Below are positions 35,766 to 48,169 of a stretch of DNA of 64,000 nt, in pieces. A model generated the notes under the pieces. It had not been told where the DNA came from. It saw only the letters and a list, made by a program, of their open reading frames with translations, and did no database searches. The first letter of the stretch is position 1. Each line of letters begins with the position of its first letter. The position numbers were made by a program, and so were the translations under genes. Source of the DNA: Brachypodius melanocephalos (Eukaryota; Chordata; Aves; Passeriformes; Pycnonotidae); assembly GCA_013398615.1 (NCBI GenBank), contig VZSR01000680.1:417852-481851 (forward strand). The letters are read 5' to 3'.

Positions 35766-36561
35766 TACAGAAAATAATTGGGCTTTTTTCCAGGTGTTTT
35801 AATGCATAAAATATTTTATAAAGAAAAACTGCTGCTAGAGCAGTCAGTCTTCATCAGCAATTGCTCTACACCAGTGTCAGAGATTGTTATGGCTTTTCTG
35901 TAGGGATTGAAATTGCACATGGTATTCATGTTAATGATAGGCAAAAAAAAAATACATTATTTAATGGCTTCTGCTGTATTATTTGCCCTTTTTGTTTAGC
36001 TTCAGGCTAGAGTCAATAGGCAATTTAGCTCAAGAAAAATAGTCACCAAACAAGAAAAGGGATATTATTCATCCCATGCAGATGTAAGCAGAACAAAAAT
36101 AGTGTCAGATACCAAATTCAGACTCGCAGAGAGCACTCACATCACGTAAGTTAACTGGTGATTGCCACTGGATGTCCTCATTGCTGAAGTGTAGAGTTCA
36201 GCTACAAGATCCTAAAGATCATCAGTGACAAGAACCCTTGAAATGCAGGAGGCTATTCAAGCTATTTATACAGGGAGATGGAAGGGCTGATATTCTTTGT
36301 TGTTGTTATTGTCTCCTTTATCTCTGGGCTTGCTTGAGTTGGAGCAAGATCTCATTTTCATGATAACTTTACAAGGCAGGAGGTAATTTATACATATGAA
36401 ATACATCATTCTAACACATCCACAACACTCAAAAAAAAATAATTACTTTAGCTGTAGAGCCAAGCTATCTGATGAAACAAGATTTACATTTGAGCTCATG
36501 AATTGCTTTATATATAGTGCATGTGACTTTTCTCCATAGCATTTTGTCTTTTGGATTGTGA
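35766..36561. other. Unique intergenic DNA
   Basis: AT-rich sequence without recognised gene, RNA or repeat apart from short A runs. Confidence 0.55.
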
Positions 36562-36606
36562 AACAGAATCACAGAATTTCTCAGTTGGTCCATGAAGTCC
36601 AGATCA
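36562..36606 (-). mobile_element. CR1 LINE 3'-end fragment
   Basis: cagaatcacagaatttctca, then gttgg, then tccatgaagtccag is the antisense of a CR1 3' terminus of the type that reads AGAATTTCTCAGTTGGAAGGGACC, with the AAGGGA part deleted. Only the last 45 bases of the element remain. Confidence 0.6.
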
Positions 36607-37079
36607 CTTTTTCAGTCATGTAAATACTCTTTCTCAGGCAGTTCTTGGGGTTTGTTCTCTAAGAGGAGGACAAAACCATATAAAAAGCTGCTAAATATTT
36701 TATTGCCCCTGGAGGGAAAGATAATTTTTTCCCTGTTATCTACAGCCACAACTGAGAATTGAGGCTGAAGAATAAAACACTGACTGACCCTACCACAAAC
36801 CCTCCTACCCACTGTTCTGTTCCCTACAAAGGGATGTGGTATCTCCTAAAATACACCAGTCCTGTAGCCTCGGTAAGTTTTTAAAACAAATGCATCTCTA
36901 CACACAGATTTACTTCATATGAAATAGGCAAAAATTTCCTAGCAGTGCTGAGCTGCACAGTAGCAGCCCTGGTGAGCTTCCCTGGAGTTTGCTGTGTTTT
37001 AGGATGTAGGGCTGAATTTTGCTGCATCGTGAGGATAAAATGGAGGTGTGAAGTTCACATCTGAATGTCAACATCCCAC
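36607..37079. other. Unique intergenic DNA
   Basis: Nothing recognised beyond a 66-codon chance frame on the minus strand. Confidence 0.5.
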
Positions 37080-37850
37080 AAGTACTCTTTTAATGCATTA
37101 TGCTCCCACTTTAATTTGTCTGTAGGCATTTGAATTTTCTTTATCAAGTCAGGGGAAAACTGACAGGCATAGCCAAAAAATGCGTGTTGGCCTTCTATTC
37201 AAGTGAGACCGTGTGGGGTTGCCTTTCCCTGCAGAATTAGGAGTCTCGTTTGTTTGACTGTAGCTTAAAAATTGCAGACTATTCATTTAAACCCAAATGC
37301 TAATAATAACACCGACGTAGAAAGATCTTTAATAATCTCAAACAATGGTGATTTGTGACTTCATTTATGCCAAGAACAGGACTGCAGAGGGGAGGGCTGT
37401 GTGCTGTAATAAATTGCAGAATGTGAGATCCAGCTTAAGCTAAGACTAAATGCTCAGTAGGTCAGTACGTTCTGTCTTAATTTGAGCTCATCCACAGTCA
37501 GCCTTTCCTGCAGAAAATGTGGCTGAAAGGGCAAGGCTTCTCCCACTCCTTCTAGGGAGAGCATCTGCATGCTTCTGAGCTTTTATTGCAAGTTATTTGA
37601 TGCTGGGGGTTCGCTCCATTATGGCAGCCGTTTTAACAATATTTTGGAAATTAAAATTTTTTCAGCAGATTAGTAATTGGGCCACCCATTTCCTCAGCAT
37701 CAGGAGGCCAATTTCCCTTAGGGAATTGTCAACTGCAAAGCCACAATGCTTGAAAATGTCTCCAAAGTTGCATGTTCGGTTGTATTTATTTCCTTTGCCT
37801 CTAAATACTGGTTTGATACTGCCTTTGTTGTTGACAAGTTGTTGACAGCA
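37080..37850. promoter_or_regulatory. Candidate conserved non-coding element
   Basis: Repeat-free and rich in TAAT/ATTA cores (aatgctaataataac, tttaataatctc), with a perfect SOX site (AACAATGG, 37341-37348), ttatggcagccg resembling a YY1 site (about 37619-37630) and scattered CpGs in otherwise AT-rich DNA. The only frames (82 codons plus, 63 minus) overlap in antisense and look like chance. Enhancer-like by texture; conservation not tested. Confidence 0.35.
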
Positions 37851-40800
37851 CACTAAAGAAATGGGGCTCCAGCATATACAAGGACCCCAGGTTTTCTAAC
37901 ATTTTTGGAAGGTCATTCCCATTAAGCTTTTGTTGTATTTTTTGTTTTTTGTATGTGCAAGGTCCTGAAGCCAGGTTCTTTAATATAATACACTCCCATA
38001 TCCGAAGACCACAAAGAATCTTAGCAATGATGCAAAGGGTCTTACAGTAGATTTCAGAAGGTTGCTTGCCACTCTCTAGTTAATACAGGAATGGCTGTAT
38101 ATATAAGCCAAAAGTTCTTGTGAACCCAACACACATTTTAAGTATTTGAAATCGAATTTGGTTTTATATAACAGTTTCCTCATAAAATATGGATTTCTAA
38201 TGAGATCTTAAAGGGAGTCTGCAAAGCTGAGCAGGAGGAACATACTCCCCTTGTCTGTCATAAAGCATCATCCTGTCCCTCATCAGTGTGGAAGCAGTTT
38301 TATTCAGGCCCTCTGCCAAGAAGAGGCATAGGTTGGCACGATGGAAGGACACTGTTCAGAATAACTGCTGGAGCTTGTCTGCAGAAGGCTGATTTCTTGT
38401 GGGGTGGATAGAGGGATTTGCTGTCATCCAGTAGCTACTGGAAATAGGAATCCCAGTGAGGAAGCAGGCATTACACAAGTATGTGGTGAAAAGATAGAAA
38501 CTCGTAAAGCTGCGAGGGTTGTTTTGTAAAATGCCTGTGACTAGCCAAATGGGACAATAGCAACACTGCTAATTCATTTAATTAATATGTAATTTACTTG
38601 GAGTACTGTTCATTCTAGTCTGTCTTTCTTCAGAAAGATGTTTTCTGCTGCGGTGAAGCTGTGATTCATTTCCATTTCACTACTTTCATTTTCATGGTCT
38701 TTTTGTTAATTGTCAGAGCCTGTTTGATGATTACAGTGGCTAGTAAATGCATTGCTAAATTATGGTCATAAGCAACAATGGAGAAAAAGACCCATTCATT
38801 TAGGTTTTTTTTTTTTCTTTCTTTCTTTTCTTTCTTCATTTTTTTTTTCTTTATTTTTTGTTCCAAGCAATAGACTGAGTTCTGGTCCCTAGCAAAACAA
38901 ACAAGTAGTATTTCTCCTACCCTGCTGCTTTGCTGCTTTGTTTTCTCTTTCGTATGTTTTTTCATGGGGTTACATATATTTGCTGTATGACAGTCTGGGA
39001 TGGAAAAGAGGAGGCAGAGCTGAAGTTGGAGTACATTGGGTCTCTGAGGATGCAAGGAGGGGGCATCCAGGTGTCTTGGGGCCCCTTGGAGGGAACTGCA
39101 AATCCCTGAGGCATCCCATTTCTCCTGGTGGTGATCCTCAGAGAAGGGTTTCCAGCTAGGCCTGAAAGACATTAGCTAAGAGACAATTTTGGAGTGCAGC
39201 AGAGAGGAAGGGTGTCACTCACTGGGCCAAATTTCAGGGAAATATAAGAACTGCCTGTATTGGGTTTGTGCTCTATGTGTGTGGTTGTATTAAGTTGAGC
39301 TGTGCAGAAGCAAACAGAACTTGAGACTTTTGCCAAGTTGGTGTCAAACTAGGCATTACCACAGGCACTTCAGCAGAAACTCTCTACAGAGGATGATATT
39401 TGTATGCAAGGCTTTACATTTTTCCTTGCTTTTGCTTTTGATGTTTTGTTCTTGCTCCACAACAGCAACTATGAAAATTACTCCCTTCAGTCTGTCTCTA
39501 ATTTCAGTCCTCTTCCTATTCCTGCAGAATTGTGGCATTTTCAGCTTGAAACCCTCTTCCCTTCAGAATATATGAAAACTTCTTGCACAGCCAAGGATGA
39601 AGGATTATTTTTGGCCTGCAGCCAAAAGATGGCTTGGTCCTGTCTAACCCATGAGGCTTGTTTGATCAGTTTAACTGTGACATAATAGCTTTCCCAATGC
39701 CATGCCTTCTCCTCTTATAGACAGAGTCTGAATTGGTTTCAGTGTAATGGATTTTTTTTTTTTTTGCCTGATTTAGAAATGTTTAAGTTTGAGAATATAT
39801 GTCCTGGTAGCAGTGATTAAATCATTCATTCTTTAAAGCAGTACAATATTGGATAATTTTTGATGTTCCAGTTAAGGAGTTGTGTTTGTAAATGAAATCT
39901 TTTGTGTTGTCTATTAAATGCAGTTCTGATTGACTCAGCTGAAGTGAGTAGTGCCCAGCGTGTGTTATGCAGACATTTGTCAGATATTTTAGTTCATATC
40001 ATTTCATACATCTTGAACTATGAAGGCAACCTTGTCATTGCAATTTTCGCACCCTTTCTTTTTCTTTGTTCTATATGTCAGTGAAATCTTATCTCTGCAG
40101 TCTTCTGTCATAGGTTAATAGTCTGGAACAAACTTCATTTAAGACTCTTACATAGGAAAAATGGAGAGAGATTACAGAGAAGAAAGTTGGTGGCCACAAC
40201 CACTGTTAGAGAGATGGTATCTCACAGACTCTGATAGATTTGAAATATCAACCACAAGTGTGGGAGAGGAAGGGAAGAGAAGAGCCAGCCTCAAAAGATT
40301 GACTCGGTTCAGATGCCTGGCTGAACCCTGGGCCCTCCTCTCACATCACAAAGTTCAAGTTTTGTATGAGCTTGCATGGATTTGCTTTTAAGGATGGGAC
40401 AAAACCAAAAAGGTCAGCCCTGGATTTATATTCGTTCAGTGTTGTTGTTATTGTACACAGAAATCTACAGAAGTATGCAGAGACTCCTGGAAAATCTGAG
40501 ACAAAGTTTTCTTATTTCACAGTCTTACAAAAAGACCTGCGCTTATTTTTCTTTAGTACATCCTTTATTGACAGGTACAGTTGCCTCTTTTATACAAGTG
40601 ACTGTCTTGTTTACGTGTTCCTCTATTTCTTCCATTTCCAACTGCAGTTTCTGTTTAAAATGTCTTGGAACAGCTTTTTAAAGGCAATTATTTTTGTAAA
40701 GAAAGGTACACTGCAAGGAGACAAAAAAGATAAAACAAAAAGGGAAGGGCTGGGGTGAACCCCAGCCAACCTAAATTCCCTGGTTTTGGCTGACAGAAGC

Positions 40801-43800
40801 AGAGAACCCCGAAGCAACATTTTCCTCAGTCCCCTTCCAATACCTGCTTGACTGCCTGCTCTGTTAAGGCTGTGAACTTTGATTGTCCCTTTTGATCCTT
40901 GGAAAGAATAAATTTGCTAGCCTAGATTCAGACATTGAGGGGGCATACTACAATTAATGACTTTCCTTCTGCTTCCTGTGGGACACTGTTACTGTTTTTA
41001 ACTCTTACTTAATTTCCTGTTTGCTCCCCACCCATTCCCTTTGGTTTGATTGTTTGTAGTTAGCCAGCATAGAAATAGTGACACTGTGATTGACATCAGG
41101 TTCAGAAAATGCAATATGGTTTGGGGTTTTTTTGTAGGGTGCACTCAGAGCAGTGGAATCCCTGGAGACCTTCATTCAGACCCTGGTAGAAGAGCCTTAC
41201 ATTTTGCCTGCTTTAAAAAAGCTCAGCACAAGTGGCTCTTAAGGCTCTGCTTGGATAATATCTTATCAAAGAGAAACTCTCAGCTGCTCAGGTGGGCAGA
41301 TGTTTACAGATGCAGTTTGATAAGGAAATCAGAAGTGTTGTGCTGGTGGCAGTACTGGCTTCCTGAAGTGAGGGACACTATTCTTCCAAAGGAAAAGAAT
41401 GCCTTGGGAACCTCAGGTGGATACAAACCCCAGGTTTTTAAGCTGACCTTCACGTGCTGGTACTGAACCAGAGCAGTTCTCGGCAGGAAGGTCCAGCTGT
41501 GGTGTGAGAGTGTAAAAACTCCCACCACGGGTAGAAGGTCTGTAACTTGAGTGCCCAAAACCTTTGGAAAGCAAAACTCCAACACTTTATACAAGCTGGT
41601 CCCTTAGGTCACACCTGGGAAAAAAGGAATAAACCTGCCCTTCCATGGGATGGTTTTTTACCTTTTCTTTAGAAGGATTTCCACAGTCTTCCTAAAGCAC
41701 AGCGTGAAAGGGGTGGTGGAAGGCTTGCTTTCTTCTCAAGTCTGCTCCTTGCCCTGCTCAGCCCCTCCTTCTCTCTCTCCAAATATTTCTAACCTGTCTC
41801 CCATGGGAAGACCCAAAACTTTCTGGTGCAGAGACCACTGTGTTGTCAGACACTGTCATGCTGCTGCCACAATACAGCTCACACTTTATGCAAGTGGTTG
41901 CAGAGCTTTTTCTCTCTCTCCCACTCCTTTTTGCTCCATATGCACCCCTCTCTGCTCCCCTCCTGCCCCCCTTTATATCTCTTATTTTCTTTATTTTAAA
42001 GAAGGTTCAGTAGGTTGTGGCAAATGTCAAAAATATGTTTCTTTGCTGGACAGGCCAGATTTAGTGAGAAATCACTCTCAGTTAACTGAAAACCTGAGGC
42101 CTTTAAGAACCCTCTGACAGCAACAGTAGCTCAGGTTTGCAATTTTAACACTTAGCCAGTGTTGGGTGAGTTTGCATCTTCAACATAAGAATACATAACA
42201 CAAGACTCCAAACAGACCTCTGACAAGCAGAGATTTTTCTTTAAAACCAGGCTGGTATGAATTTTGTGGGAGTGGAGTGATGAGGTGAAATTTTGTGTAT
42301 CTTGGGGAGAGAGATTTTAAGTTTGGATGAAAGTAGCTTCTTACCAGTATGTTTTGCACAAGTAGAAATAATGACAGTCCAAGAGGATGGGTGATGTACC
42401 AGAAGAATTATTATTTGTATTCCTTGAGGAACTTGTTTGTTCTCTCTGATTGCATGTTACTATCTGATCTCAGGAATTAAGGCTTCTCCAGTAGGATTTT
42501 AAGAACATAACCAAGATTATGTGATAAGTGCTACAGAAGAAAAATATTTTTGAAGTTGTCAAACGCTTCCTGCTATAAGACTGTAAAGTGTTGAATATCT
42601 GCCTTAAGCAGATTTATTGATTTATTTAAACTTACTGTTCCCTGGACATCTGCTTTGGTCACTCAATTATAGGGAAGATGCTGGGCAAAGTGGACCTTTG
42701 GTCTGACCTCTCACTCTCACTCTTTTTTATTTGCTTTTCTAATATTGAATGATATGAGAGAAAATATTGGTTCATCCATTAAAAAAAAAGGGAAAAACTA
42801 ACGAGCTTCTTTTTTTTTTTTTTTTTTTACAAATAGTCTTAATATTCCACAGCAGTGAGGCAAAGACAGAATTTCCCAGGTGATTGACTCTGTGCATTTT
42901 TACCATGACTTTTGCAGTATGTGCCCATACCTATCTACTTTGAGTGCTTTTGAGATAAGCTGAGGAAGGGGTGTGGGAGTAAAGGAGAGATTTGGTCTCG
43001 GACAGTGAGCATTGAGAGTTAATACTGGTAGACAAGAAGAGTGGGACTGAACTGAGAGAAAAGTGGGGAAAAATTAAAATAGGAAGGATTTAGGGGAAAG
43101 GGCAGAAAAAGTGCTTTTCACTGAGGACATGGGATGGATCCCCTTTTACTGGTATCAAATGTCTCTGAAACTTTGGTGGAAGGTTCACTGATACAAGTTT
43201 ATTTTTGCCCTTGGTTACTGTCCTTAGCAGAAGAGCAAGGTGCAGAAGGTAGATCTGGAGGTTCTGAGCCAGGTGACAAATGTGTTGACATTGCCATAAA
43301 TATGGTGGAACTACTGTTTTCTCTGCCCTTTGGAAAAATGCAGGAAATTACATGCACAAAAGCTCTGCTAAAATAGCACTGCTTGGAAAGTCAAGCACTC
43401 TGACTACACTGCTGTGTCATTTCATTTCAGGATTCCCATATCTGTTCATAGGATACAGCCTGCAATTAGGTGATCACGTGCAGTTTTTCTCCTGCAGGAA
43501 CCTCATTGACCACACAGAATGAAGGTGGTCAGCAAATGAGCAGCTGTTCACTCTTCCCTTATCCTTCTTGGTCATTCCTTATGGTACAGGGTGTAGCACT
43601 ATCCACACAACTCAATCATGTATGATTTTTCTCTGGAGATACAATTACTTACTTTTTCAGAGTCTTTTGTATGGCACTGTGGAAGAGAACATCACAAACT
43701 TGATTTTCACAGTGGGTGTGTTGGGAACCTAAGAAAGCAGGGTATCCCAAATTTATATATGGGAAACTAAGAAGCAGAAATTTTGCTCACGTGTCGAATC

Positions 43801-46800
43801 CAGGACATTTGAAGATAGTAGTGTGTTTATATCTGAGTTCATGTATTCCTTTTCAACAGTAAGTATTATCTAGCACTAATACATTGAGTGATTCATGTGG
43901 CACCTGTGAGTGATAATACAAAACAGCAAAGCAGGTTTGTGTCCCCCACACAGAAGATGAGGAAGACAGAGTTAGGGACACCTGGGAAAGTTCACTTACA
44001 AAGGGGATCTCGAATCCTTGTGGCAGGGAAGGAGATCCAGCCCTCCCAAGCATGATCCACCTGTCTGGCTGCTTATGAGAGCTTCTGTTTCCTTCCTTTC
44101 ATCCCTCACCTCGTTCACAACACACCTTCAGAATCTGCAAAAAATGAGCCAAAGCCACATTCTCACTGACAGGCCAGGCTTGGCTCGTCACTCCAGAAGA
44201 TTTGTTCTGTGCAGTGATGGTGCAATCATTGCATTGCAGTTGATCTACATGATGGGGCTAAACAAAGGCATTTTTTTTGTTGGTGTCCTGACCTTTGAGT
44301 ACCAGATTTTGCAGCCTTTGTAGCATTTTGTGGGTGTATCATTCTGTTTTTTCAGCCTATACATGATGGTTACAACAAAATCTTCTTCCTTTCATCTTCT
44401 TCTTCCCTTCATTGGCCTTCCCATGAATATCAGGTGATCTTTTTTTTTTTTTCCCTTTTCTGTTTTTCTACTTTTTACAGCTCTAGTAGAGATATTTCAA
44501 TGTCCTGTAATTTATTCTCTCTCTAAATGCCAATTTTCTTGCTGCTGCTGATTTGCTTTCAGATATAATGCCTAAAGCAGGCTGTCAGCCATTCTGAAGG
44601 TATATGATTCTTCTCTCTCAATATCACACAAGCCAAGTCTGGCTGGAAGGACGGGAGAAAAGGAAATTGTTCTCATAAAAAATAAAACACAGCACTAATA
44701 TATCTTTATACTTATATTCAGGTATCCCCTTTTATGTTATTAAGGGGAGTCATGATCTTGTGTGTTTTCTCTACAGGGGATCACATTAATTTATATTTTT
44801 AAGGTCTACTGTAATAGATGCTTTCCAGAAACCTAAAAGTGAGTCCAAAAGTTCCGTGGATGCTATCAAACCAGAAATAAGCAGTGCATTGTATTATCCA
44901 GTAGCAAAACAAGACCTCAGGAGTCAATGAATTATAAAGTTGTGTGTATGAATTAGAGGCTTATCCTGCCACCCTTGTGGAGCTCTGATAATTTCAGTGC
45001 CAGGGAGCATTGTCACCAAACATTGTGGAAAACTTGGCTCTCCCTGAGGCAGAGAGGCACCAAGACATCAGGGATGTGTATATGTTTCTGTATACTCAAA
45101 TATTTAAGTCCTCAGATAGAGATTATTTGCTGTAAGTCAACGGGTTGCCAGGTTGAGCCAGCGTCTAGTGAAAGTTATTGTTGGTCCCTGTGTGGGTGTG
45201 GTTGCCCATCCCAACAGCTCCATAATGAAACTTGATGGAATAAAAGCAGTTTAAACTAAGCTTTGTTGCCTTCTAATTGTGGAGAGTTGAAATTCATGTT
45301 GCTCAGAATTAGCTGATGGGCTTTCATGCCCAAAAGCAGTTCTGAGTTTGCACTTTGGCACTCACAAATATCTTTTCAGTTCAGAAAATATGTTTTGGGT
45401 TTTTTTAAATTTAGAATTTAACTTTCTTCGCCTATCACTCAGTATTATGCATGTGGGATTTTAAAGGTGCCTCAGTGTTCCATACTATACTGACATCGTG
45501 GATGGTGACACTTTGAAAAAATCTTTCAATCAATTTGTCCACCCATCTGTCTAGCTTGGTGGTATTTGGTACCCTCTTGGATTTTGCTGGCTGTGTTTTC
45601 AAGCAAAACAATGGGTTGTAGAAAAAGCTTTCAAACTCTGCATCCAGGTTGTTTTTAAAGAAACAGAGACCCCCTTTTTACACGTATATACAAATAAATA
45701 TGTTAAAGAAAAACAGAAAAGATAACAGAATAATTTCATTAAATGATATATAAAACCTGCCTTATGATCAGCTTTCTTCTGACAAATGGGTTCCTGTGAT
45801 TCAGACTTGTCCCTTCAGTCTTTCTTTCAGCCTGGCAATGCAGTGACTCCTTCTTTTGTAGCAATCTGTCCACAGTCCAGGCTGAGACAAGGAAATTCTT
45901 TTCATCACCTGAGGGTCTTGGCTGAGCATCATTTCCTTCCTCTACCAGGGTGCTGCTTCTCCCCAGGAGCTGCACAGGCATAATCAGCTGAGGCTTCTCT
46001 CACTCTCAGGAGTTGAGGATCTCCTACCAGGAGGTAAAGCTGGACTTCTCACTTTTGCCTCCTCCCACTTGTCAGGTGCTGTCATATGAAAGAGGAGTTG
46101 GGTCTGAAACAAGAAACTTGAAATCTGAGCTCTAGAAACAGTTACAGTCTTGATAAGGGCCTCTATATTTTATTTAATTCACTTGTAATTAATTTTACTT
46201 TGTTGCATCTCTTTTTTTAATGTATGATTTGAATCTGAATGTGGTTCACATTAGTTTTGGATTATAAAAATACATAATATCAGTTTCAGAAGATTCAGCA
46301 GTTTCTTTTGAAAAAGGTGCTTCCTCAGCCCTTCCAACAGTGGCTTTTTTCAGGATGGAGCTGTAGCTTGGAGGCCATCACCTGGAGAATGAGAGGCATC
46401 TTCAGCACTGAGAATGCACAGCGCCAGGATTTGTTAAGAAAATAGGCAACTGTCCTCTGGGCTGGCAGCATAATGGCATATCTGCCCCTTGATGGACAGA
46501 GCTGTGGGCCAGGACCAGGTGAACAAGGACTGGTTGCATATTTTTAGCTAAATATTTAAAGATCCTGTTAATATTTTCGATCAGCATTTGGAAAAAAAAA
46601 TCCCTTATATAGGAGGCTTAGATTTCTGTTCCATGCATTTCTGAATTTTCCTTCCCTTGTCCCTCTGTTTTTTGATTGTTAGATGGAGCATTAGTCTCAC
46701 AAGCTTTTGGTAGGACCCAGATTAACCCTCTCAAGCTGAATACACCTTTTTCCATTAAGTATGTTAGATTTAGTAAAGTGTGTATCACAAAGGGCTAAGT

Positions 46801-48169
46801 GCTTAGGGTTTTGCCATGGTTTTGGGGGTTCAGGAGACATTTCAAAGTCAACTTATCCACTAGGTAGTTAATAAAAGTCTGTATCATGTCTTAAAAGAAG
46901 GCCTAATATAAAAATTCCAGAAATGAAACTTCCAAAGGTCCATCTTTTGAAGATAATGAGATATCATCTTATTTTTTTTAATTAAGAAAAGTGAGCAATT
47001 TCAAATAAAACACATTAGGAAAATATTTACCTAGAATTTATTTACCTAGCTGAACAATTTTAAAGGCAGGTTCAAAACAGTATATAACTGTTAAATGCTG
47101 TGTTATCATGTGTTGTCAAAGTAGATTTTGTTTCTTGAATTCTTTCATTGCAGAGTCCTTCTTTTTTAAATGTGCCTCCTTAACATTTTTTGTTTTAGAA
47201 CACAGAAAAAAAACTATTGACCAGAAAACTCTCAGAAAATCTTTTTTTCTGGCCTCTTAATTTGTGTCTGCAGTTTGACACAGGCTCCCATTTGTAGGCA
47301 GAAACTCTTGGCTATCAGCCTGTAGATGATGCTCACATCTACAATCAGATATTTAAGTTTTAAGAATGTGCTAATGGTATTGACTCATTTCTGGGTCTGC
47401 ATACAATCAAAATGTGGGGAGCAAATTTGGAAATATCCTCATGGTGTTTCTTTTCCACATGTCTGCAACCCATGAGTCAGTACTCCAACACATACATTTT
47501 GTTGTTTAAGTGGAACATGCTACAGTTATTGTCTTTTTATATTAACAATATGGTTTATCATTCTATAGAGTTTCTCGTGCAAAGATCTCATGTAGGTTTA
47601 CCAGTTGAGTGAGTAACCCATTCTTGATGGATCTTGAGATCCGAGATTTTAATACACCGTTGGTTTCAGCCTGGATTAGGCATTCAGCCTTTCATTCAGA
47701 TGAACATTTGGGCTGGGGGAGGTTCTTAAAACTAAGCCCGTCCTTACAGGATTTCCAGAAGTGGGTTGGGATTTATGTACTTGGTTGTTTTCCTTGTGAG
47801 CCAAGAAGCAGAATTTGGTCCCTGGCATCACACTGGCTACTGGAGATAACTGTTCCAGGGAGCCTCAGTGTCATAATTCAGTTCAAGTATGTTAGATCCT
47901 GGTGGAGGAAAAAAAATCCCAAACCACCACCAAGCAGCAGTTTGAAGCCCTTGTTCTGCAATTCTTTGCTGTCCTGTGTGATTAAATGAAGGTATGCTGA
48001 CTGTGCATAAAGGACCTTTTGAAAATGGGTAGGTACAGCGTCAGAACATGCCTTGCCTTGGCTATCGTCTTCCAGCACTGTGAGGGGCAGAGAGGGGGAA
48101 GCAGAGCCCTTTCCTGTGCAGGACAGCAGCTCCTAACAGTAGTGGGATTTGTCTCATGCAGCTGGGGAT
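37851..48169. other. Unique intergenic DNA, ten kilobases
   Basis: No supported gene. It contains a pyrimidine-rich low-complexity tract at about 38805-38865, a T run at about 39751-39765, a 19-T run at 42810-42828 and a T run at about 44441-44452. Open frames of 130 to 168 codons occur (38666-39172 minus, 40366-40758 plus, 41050-41466 plus, 41650-42117 plus). Their composition follows the local base composition and none has a recognisable domain. The part at 41100-41600 is more GC-rich than its surroundings and might be a decayed repeat I cannot name. Confidence 0.5.

Noticed and set aside
38666..39172. 168-codon minus-strand frame with a lysine-rich stretch
   Set aside because: The Lys/Glu-rich part is the translation of a pyrimidine-rich low-complexity tract, and there is no domain on either side.
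41650..42117. 155-codon plus-strand frame rich in Ser, Pro and Cys
   Set aside because: The composition follows a CT-rich stretch and no family is recognisable.
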